Source: Chloroflexota bacterium (GTDB lineage: Bacteria > Chloroflexota > Anaerolineae > B4-G1 > SLSP01). From it: a DNA stretch of 11,107 nucleotides. The notes beneath the pieces are model-generated. The model was given only the letters and a program-made list of their open reading frames with translations. It made no database searches and was not told the origin of the DNA. Within the stretch, counting starts at the first letter, position 1. Each line of letters opens with the position of its first letter. The stretch is from contig JAKJAE010000069.1 of the NCBI GenBank assembly GCA_022707665.1, positions 1-11,107 of the forward strand, given 5' to 3'. Positions 6,766-11,107 of the stretch are shown in pieces. Both the position numbers and the translations under genes were made by a program.

Positions 6766-9312
6766 ATGCACACTGACCAGTCGCCTCCCGTGATTGCCCA
6801 GCACATCGCCATCACTGGCGTCGTACAGGGTGTTGGATTCCGGCCCTTCGTCTATAACCTGGCGACGAAGATAGGGCTGTCGGGTTGGGTGCTCAACCAT
6901 TCGGGGGGAGTCGACATCGAGGTGGAGGGCGCGGCGGAGCAAGTCACTGCGTTTCTTGCCGAGCTCCCGGCTAGTGTCCCTCCGCTTGCCCGGGTTGTGT
7001 CGGTCGAGGCCCACCCGGTTCCACCACGCGGGTATGCCGGTTTTGAGATTCGCCACTCGGAGAGCCAGGCAGACCGCTATCAGCTCATTTCGCCGGATGT
7101 CGCTACGTGCCCCGATTGCCTTCGGGAGCTCCTTGACCCTGCTGATCGGCGCTATCGCTATCCGTTCATCAACTGCACGAATTGCGGGCCCCGTTTCACG
7201 ATCATCGACGACATCCCCTACGATCGGTCCAATACCACTATGCGCATCTTCCCGATGTGCCCCGAGTGTCAGAGAGAGTACGACGATCCAGCAAACCGCC
7301 GCTTCCACGCACAGCCCAATGCATGTCCTGTGTGTGGGCCGCAGATCTGGCTGGTAGAGGATGGGGGAACTGGGGACTCAGGGAAGCAAAGTGGGGAGCA
7401 GGCACCCGTGGGCGGGGACGGCGGAAGGCCCCTTGCAGGGAGCGAGCTGAGGACGGACAGTTTGTCCGGCGAAGCTGCGCTGGCCCGTGCGGTTCAGCTT
7501 CTGCGCGAGGGTAAGATCCTTGCAGTGAAGGGGCTGGGAGGCTTCCAATTGGCGTGCGACGCGACAAACGCGGAAGCCGTTGCGCGATTGCGAGAGCGCA
7601 AACGGCGCCCGGCCAAGCCTTTTGCGCTCATGGTGGCTACACTTGAGGATGCCAGGCTCCTTGCCTCAGTGCCGCCAGAGGCGGAGAGACTGCTCACATC
7701 GCCACAGAGCCCGATTGTGCTGCTCGATGCACGCTCCGATTCGCCTGTTACAGCCGGGGTAGCACCCAATAGTCGCGTCCTGGGTCTCATGTTGCCCTAC
7801 ACGCCGCTACACCACATTCTCCTGCGTGACGTGGGATGCCCCCTCGTTATGACCAGCGGGAATCTCTCCGAGGAGCCCATCGCGAAGGATAACGATGAGG
7901 CACTTCGGCGCCTCGCGCCGTTGGCCGACGCATTTCTCCTGCACAATCGGGACATCCACGCGCGCTACGACGATTCGGTGGTGCAACTGATGGGAATCGT
8001 AGGATCCGGAATCAGCGAATCGCCGCATCACCAGATCAGCCAAGGGCGGGCTCAGAGGGGTGCGGCGAAAGGGGCGACCGACAGCATACAGGTCATGCGG
8101 CGGGCGAGAGGGTACGCGCCGTTTCCGGTGCGATTGCCGGCTTCAGGACCTCAGGTGTACGCAGCCGGACCCTTGCTAAAGAACACATTCACGCTTACCC
8201 GAGATGACTATGCATTCGTCAGCCAGCACATCGGCGACCTGGAGAATCTCGAGACATTGGATCACTACCAGGCCGCTCTGGCAACTTACCAGCACCTGTT
8301 CCGGGTAGAGCCGGAGCGTGTGGTCTGCGATCTGCACGCGGACTATATGAGTACCCACCTTGCCATAGCGTTCGCCCGTGAGCATGGGCTCCCGATGCCG
8401 CGGCGCATTCAGCACCATGAAGCCCATATTGCCGCGTGTCTGGCGGACAATGGACGCCCCGTGGACGCTGGTCCCGTGGTTGGCGTCGCCTTGGACGGCA
8501 CTGGCTACGGTTCGGACGGCACGATTTGGGGAGGAGAGTGGTTGGTCGGCGATTACCGCGGTTTTCGTCGGGCGGCGCATCTTGAGGTGCTGCCTCTGCC
8601 TGGAGGGGATAGCGCTATCCACCATCCTTGGCGTATCGCGGCGGCTTACCTTCACGCATTGGACTTCGACGAGCGATTGCCTTTGGGCGAGTTCTGCCCT
8701 GCGGACGTCATGCGCGTGCGGACGATGGTCGACCGCAAGCTGAACACGCCTCTGACGTCCTCGATGGGCAGGCTCTTCGATGCGGTGAGTGCCCTCCTTG
8801 GTATCTGTCACGAGGCATCCTATGAGGCTCAAGCCGCCATTGAGCTTGAGCAAGTGGTGCCTACCGCCCGGGCAGCCGCCGGCTCTGAGGTATCCCCCTA
8901 TCCTTTCTCAATAGATGCTGCTGTTGGCTCGCCGATGCGGGATTCTCGATTCTCTGATTCTCTGATTCTTGATTCTCCGATTCGCATCACCCCGCTCCAG
9001 ATCGGCGTCGCGCCGCTCTTCGATGCCATCCTGGACGACCTGGACCATGGCATCCCTGCTGCCGACATTGCCCTGAGGTTCCACGTCACGGTCGCGTCGA
9101 TGGCGGTCACCGTGTGCGGGCGCCTGCGGGAATCCACCGGCATCGATACGGTAGCGCTGAGCGGCGGTGTGTTCCAGAATCGACTCTTGCTCTCACTCAG
9201 TGTGACCAGGCTGCGCCATGCAGGCTTCAAGGTCCTGACGCACCAGCAGGTACCACCCAATGACGGTGGCGTTTCCCTCGGACAGGCCGCGATGGGCCTG
9301 TTCGGGAATTAA
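6766..9312 (+). CDS. hypF: Carbamoyltransferase HypF, enlarged by three low-complexity insertions
   Basis: HypF converts carbamoyl phosphate and ATP to a carbamoyl group that it passes to HypE for cyanide-ligand synthesis. Domains in order: acylphosphatase-like (~12-96; GVVQGVGFRPFVYNLA); two zinc fingers with exact Cx2Cx18Cx2C spacing (Cys115/118/137/140 and Cys165/168/187/190); YrdC-like (~236-455; VKGLGGFQLACDA, KRRPAKPFALM, MTSGNLSEEPIA); and Kae1-like (~463-848; HHEAHIAA at 550-557, ALDGTGYGSDGTIWGGEW, SGGVFQNRLL, NDGGVSLGQA). At 848 residues it is about 100 longer than the usual ~750. The excess sits at ~199-232, ~409-440 and ~700-738, all linkers between or within domains and all built from short-word DNA. 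Every catalytic motif is intact, so it is probably functional. ATG 6766 is the only ATG/GTG/TTG after the in-frame stop at 6676-6678 until GTG 6790, yet it has no Shine-Dalgarno sequence. Confidence 0.95.
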   Translation: MHTDQSPPVIAQHIAITGVVQGVGFRPFVYNLATKIGLSGWVLNHSGGVDIEVEGAAEQVTAFLAELPASVPPLARVVSVEAHPVPPRGYAGFEIRHSESQADRYQLISPDVATCPDCLRELLDPADRRYRYPFINCTNCGPRFTIIDDIPYDRSNTTMRIFPMCPECQREYDDPANRRFHAQPNACPVCGPQIWLVEDGGTGDSGKQSGEQAPVGGDGGRPLAGSELRTDSLSGEAALARAVQLLREGKILAVKGLGGFQLACDATNAEAVARLRERKRRPAKPFALMVATLEDARLLASVPPEAERLLTSPQSPIVLLDARSDSPVTAGVAPNSRVLGLMLPYTPLHHILLRDVGCPLVMTSGNLSEEPIAKDNDEALRRLAPLADAFLLHNRDIHARYDDSVVQLMGIVGSGISESPHHQISQGRAQRGAAKGATDSIQVMRRARGYAPFPVRLPASGPQVYAAGPLLKNTFTLTRDDYAFVSQHIGDLENLETLDHYQAALATYQHLFRVEPERVVCDLHADYMSTHLAIAFAREHGLPMPRRIQHHEAHIAACLADNGRPVDAGPVVGVALDGTGYGSDGTIWGGEWLVGDYRGFRRAAHLEVLPLPGGDSAIHHPWRIAAAYLHALDFDERLPLGEFCPADVMRVRTMVDRKLNTPLTSSMGRLFDAVSALLGICHEASYEAQAAIELEQVVPTARAAAGSEVSPYPFSIDAAVGSPMRDSRFSDSLILDSPIRITPLQIGVAPLFDAILDDLDHGIPAADIALRFHVTVASMAVTVCGRLRESTGIDTVALSGGVFQNRLLLSLSVTRLRHAGFKVLTHQQVPPNDGGVSLGQAAMGLFGN
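7360..7461 (+). repeat. In-frame G-rich short-word insertion in HypF (zinc-finger/YrdC linker)
   Basis: This encodes HypF residues 199-232, a Gly/Ser/Gln-rich loop (DGGTGDSGKQSGEQAP and onward) between the last zinc-finger CPVC and the YrdC-like domain. The DNA shows words GGGGAACT (7364), GGGGACTC (7372), AGGGAAGC (7380) and GGGGAGC (7393) at ~8-bp intervals. Usual HypF proteins have only a short linker here. Confidence 0.65.
7990..8085 (+). repeat. In-frame short-word insertion in HypF (end of YrdC-like domain)
   Basis: This encodes residues ~409-440 between DDSVVQL and VMRRARGYAP, where other HypF proteins have a short turn. The words GAATCAGC and GAATCGCC are adjacent (8009-8016 and 8017-8024 with one offset base) and GATCAGCC follows at 8034. 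ATCAGCGAATC (8011-8021) is identical to 10724-10734 in the hypE 5' region. Confidence 0.65.
8941..8985 (+). repeat. In-frame GATTCTCT repeat in HypF (Kae1-like domain loop)
   Basis: Six consecutive GATTC-led units of 7-8 bp begin at 8941, 8948, 8956, 8964, 8971 and 8979. They encode RDSRFSDSLILDSPIRI-like residues (~725-740), a serine/aspartate-rich loop that is not part of the conserved domain. TTCTTGATTC (8966-8975) is the exact inverse complement of GAATCAAGAA at 10746-10755 in hypE. Each unit contains the GANTC sequence. Confidence 0.85.
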
Positions 9313-9327
9313 GACAGGAGACCAACG

Positions 9328-9606
9328 ATGTGTCTGGCAATTCCTACACAGGTTATTGAGATCGACGCCGAGGGTCTTGCGACCGTTGAGCTCGGCGGCG
9401 TGACCCGCAAAGTGAGCCTCGCGCTGACGCCGGAGGCCAGGGTCGGTGACTACGTGCTTGTTCACACAGGCTACGCGATTTCGTTGATGGATCCAGAGGA
9501 GGCCGAGGCCTCACTGGAGGCCTTTGCTGAGTTGGCTCGCATTCAGGAGGAGTTGGAGATGGAGGACGCACATCGGGCGCCCTCGGGGAGCCAGTTGGCC
9601 TTATGA
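9328..9606 (+). CDS. hypC: Hydrogenase assembly chaperone HypC
   Basis: This 92-residue small chaperone, with HypD, carries the Fe(CN)2CO moiety and hands it to the HoxH precursor. It starts MCLAIP; Cys2, exposed after Met removal, is the essential iron-binding residue of the family. The OB-fold core continues with GGVTRKVSLAL and GDYVLVHTGYAISLMD. The C-terminal ~25 residues (after MDPEEAEASLEAFAEL) are helical and charged, ending in a variable tail. AGGAG at 9316-9320, 7 nt upstream, supports the ATG, 15 nt after the hypF stop. Its stop codon overlaps the hypD start in ATGA (9603-9606), a sign of translational coupling and equal output of the HypC-HypD complex. Confidence 0.96.
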   Translation: MCLAIPTQVIEIDAEGLATVELGGVTRKVSLALTPEARVGDYVLVHTGYAISLMDPEEAEASLEAFAELARIQEELEMEDAHRAPSGSQLAL

Positions 9607-10703
9607 AGTTCATCGATGAGTTTCGCGACCCGGACCTGGCACGACGGCTGATCGGTCAGATCCGGCACGAAGTTGCTGCGCATCCCACGATCCGCCCGGT
9701 GCGACTGATGGAGTTCTGTGGTGGCCATACCCACGCCATCTTCCATTACGGCCTCCGCCAGACGCTCGAAGGTGACGTTGAGCTGCGCAGCGGGCCGGGA
9801 TGTCCTGTGTGCGTGACGGCGTCGCGCGACCTTGATACGGCAATGGCGCTCTCAGGAGTACAGCCCGACGTGATCCTCGCCACGTTCGGCGATATGGTGC
9901 GCGTGCCCGGGAGCCGTGGGAACCTCCAGGAGTTGCGCGCCGCCGGAGCCGATGTTCGTATTGTCTACTCCCCCCTCGATGCGCTCTCCCTCGCACAGGC
10001 CAACCCTGATCGCGAGGTCATCTTTCTGGGTGTTGGCTTTGAGACGACAGCGCCGGGGGTAGCGGCGGCGGTGCTTCAGGCCGAGAAGGTCGAGGTGCCC
10101 AATCTCAGCGTGCTCAGTCTGCACAAGCTGACGCCCCCTGCGATGCGCGCGATCCTCGATGCCGGTGAGGTGGCGCTCGATGGTATCATCGGTCCCGGAC
10201 ACGTCAGTGCCGTCATCGGTAGCGACGCCTGGAGTTTTCTGCCTGACGACTATGGCATTCCATGTGCGGTCGCGGGATTTGAGCCGCTGGACCTGCTTGG
10301 GGCGATCGCGGCTTTGGTTCACGCCGTTGCCGAGGGCACTCCTGGAGTCTTTAACACCTATGGGCGCAGTGTCCCCCCCGCGGGCAATCCCACTGCTATG
10401 CGCATGCTTGACCAGGTCTTTGACGTGCGTGCAGCAGCGTGGCGTGGTTTTGGGGAGATCCCTCGTAGTGGTCTCGTTCTCAACGCCGCCTACGCACACC
10501 GGGACGCCGCGCGGCGTTTTCCGGTGGAGGCCACGGACACTCCTGAGCCCAAGGGATGCCGTTGCGGCGAGGTTCTGCGCGGCGTGATTGAACCGAGCGC
10601 TTGCCCTCTCTTCCGGCGTGTATGTACGCCCCGCAACCCCGTCGGTCCCTGCATGGTCAGTGCCGAGGGAGCGTGTGCCGCATTCTACAAGTACAGTGAG
10701 TGA
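9603..10703 (+). CDS. hypD: Hydrogenase Fe(CN)2CO assembly protein HypD
   Basis: This 366-residue iron-sulfur scaffold is where the Fe(CN)2CO group is built with HypC and HypE. Conserved blocks are [16 protein letters not shown] (Cys39, His42), GPGCPVCVT (Cys67, Cys70), [36 protein letters not shown] and the C-terminal [4Fe-4S]/thiol region with Cys319, Cys321, Cys334, Cys341, Cys350 and Cys358. Length is normal. The start overlaps the hypC stop by four bases and has only a distant GGGGAG (9585-9590), so it probably depends on coupling. Its last codons and TGA lie in a short-word repeat (AGTGAGTGAGCGA) that continues into hypE. Confidence 0.96.
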   Translation: MKFIDEFRDPDLARRLIGQIRHEVAAHPTIRPVRLMEFCGGHTHAIFHYGLRQTLEGDVELRSGPGCPVCVTASRDLDTAMALSGVQPDVILATFGDMVRVPGSRGNLQELRAAGADVRIVYSPLDALSLAQANPDREVIFLGVGFETTAPGVAAAVLQAEKVEVPNLSVLSLHKLTPPAMRAILDAGEVALDGIIGPGHVSAVIGSDAWSFLPDDYGIPCAVAGFEPLDLLGAIAALVHAVAEGTPGVFNTYGRSVPPAGNPTAMRMLDQVFDVRAAAWRGFGEIPRSGLVLNAAYAHRDAARRFPVEATDTPEPKGCRCGEVLRGVIEPSACPLFRRVCTPRNPVGPCMVSAEGACAAFYKYSE

Positions 10704-10757
10704 GCGAATGAGCGATAAGTCGGATCAGCGAATCAGCGAGGCTACGAATCAAGAACC
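10695..10757 (+). repeat. Short-word repeat spanning the hypD stop and the hypE 5' end
   Basis: Words AGTGAGTGAGCGAATGAGCG (10695-10714), ATCAGCGAATCAGCG (10724-10738) and ACGAATCAAGAA (10744-10755) are variants of the same ~8-bp unit. The stretch supplies the hypD stop codon and the hypE start codon. It shares 10-11-bp exact words with the HypF insertions and the hypB-hypF spacer. Confidence 0.75.
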
Positions 10758-11107
10758 GGAGGGCAGGGCACCTGCGAGCCAGTCTCTGGATCCTTCCCGT
10801 CAGCCACTGGCTCACCCTATCCAGCAGTCAACAGCCAGCAGTGAGAAGTCTGTTTCTCGGATCCTGCTGGCGCATGGCAGCGGTGGGGAGCTCAGCCGTG
10901 AGCTGATCCACGATGTGTTCGCACGCGCCTTCGACAATCCGCTTCTTAATGCAATGGGCGATTCGGCGGTCCTGGGTGAGCTTCCTCCTGGGCGAGTGGC
11001 TCTCACCACGGACTCGTACGTTGTTCAGCCCCTCTTCTTTCCGGGAGGCGATATCGGCGAGCTTGCGGTGTGTGGGACGGTCAACGATCTGGCGGTGATG
11101 GGCGCCC
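10708..11107 (+). CDS. hypE: Carbamoyl dehydratase HypE, 3'-truncated by window edge, with low-complexity N-terminal extension
   Basis: HypE (PurM/AIR-synthase-like fold) takes the carbamoyl group from HypF on a C-terminal cysteine and dehydrates it with ATP to the thiocyanate that donates CN to iron. The visible 133 residues include [16 protein letters not shown] (from ~residue 52), [23 protein letters not shown] and [26 protein letters not shown], all hallmark HypE sequence. The rest, including the C-terminal cysteine, is beyond the window. HypE normally begins within a few residues of the LAHGSGG block; here about 50 extra residues rich in Ser, Gln, Glu, Pro and Ala precede it. No ATG, GTG or TTG is in frame between 10708 and the conserved block; GTG at 10696 is a less likely alternative start. 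No Shine-Dalgarno sequence is visible; the start is 4 nt after the hypD stop. Confidence 0.93.
   Translation, partial: MSDKSDQRISEATNQEPEGRAPASQSLDPSRQPLAHPIQQSTASSEKSVSRILLAHGSGGELSRELIHDVFARAFDNPLLNAMGDSAVLGELPPGRVALTTDSYVVQPLFFPGGDIGELAVCGTVNDLAVMGA

Noticed and set aside
7454..7468. Small hairpin CGGACA-GTT-TGTCCG within hypF
   Set aside because: A 6-bp stem inside a coding sequence with no T-run and no neighbouring gene end; probably part of the repeat-rich insertion.

Overview
The window is a GC-rich, one-strand gene cluster for a cytoplasmic, NAD(P)-linked bidirectional [NiFe] hydrogenase of the group 3d (Hox) type, followed by a complete set of maturation genes. All genes read left to right and none of the other-strand ORFs looks real. 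The organism is a bacterium. The Hox-Hyp layout, a NuoG-like long form of HoxU, and short ~8-bp 'word' repeats scattered through spacers and protein linkers make me think of Chloroflexota (for example a thermomicrobial or related lineage). That is an impression, not a demonstration.

Structural part (1-4774): the 3' part of hoxF (NADH/FMN-binding diaphorase subunit, cut by the window edge), a 566-residue HoxU/NuoG-like iron-sulfur subunit, hoxY (hydrogenase small subunit) and hoxH (NiFe catalytic large subunit). Electrons would pass between H2 at the HoxH site, the HoxY cluster, the HoxU clusters and the FMN/NAD(P) site of HoxF. The gene ends in two strong hairpins (4788-4877), the second followed by a short T-run, which look like a terminator or attenuator.

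Maturation part (4967-11107): a HoxW/HyaD-type endopeptidase gene, then hypA, hypB, hypF, hypC, hypD and the 5' part of hypE. HypF and HypE make the cyanide ligands, HypC and HypD assemble Fe(CN)2CO, HypA and HypB insert nickel, and the protease then trims the HoxH C-terminus after His452. HoxH carries the matching cleavable tail.

The unusual layer is a set of short quasi-repeats (words such as GAATCAGC, GATTCTCT, GCGAGTGA, GTTGCGG, GGGGACT). They lie in the hypA-hypB and hypB-hypF spacers, across the hypD stop/hypE start junction, and in frame as three extra loops inside HypF. They explain why HypF is about 100 residues longer than usual and why HypE has a ~50-residue low-complexity N-terminal extension. 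I found no RNA gene, CRISPR array, insertion sequence or new defence or biosynthetic system; the protein content is a recognisable hydrogenase locus.
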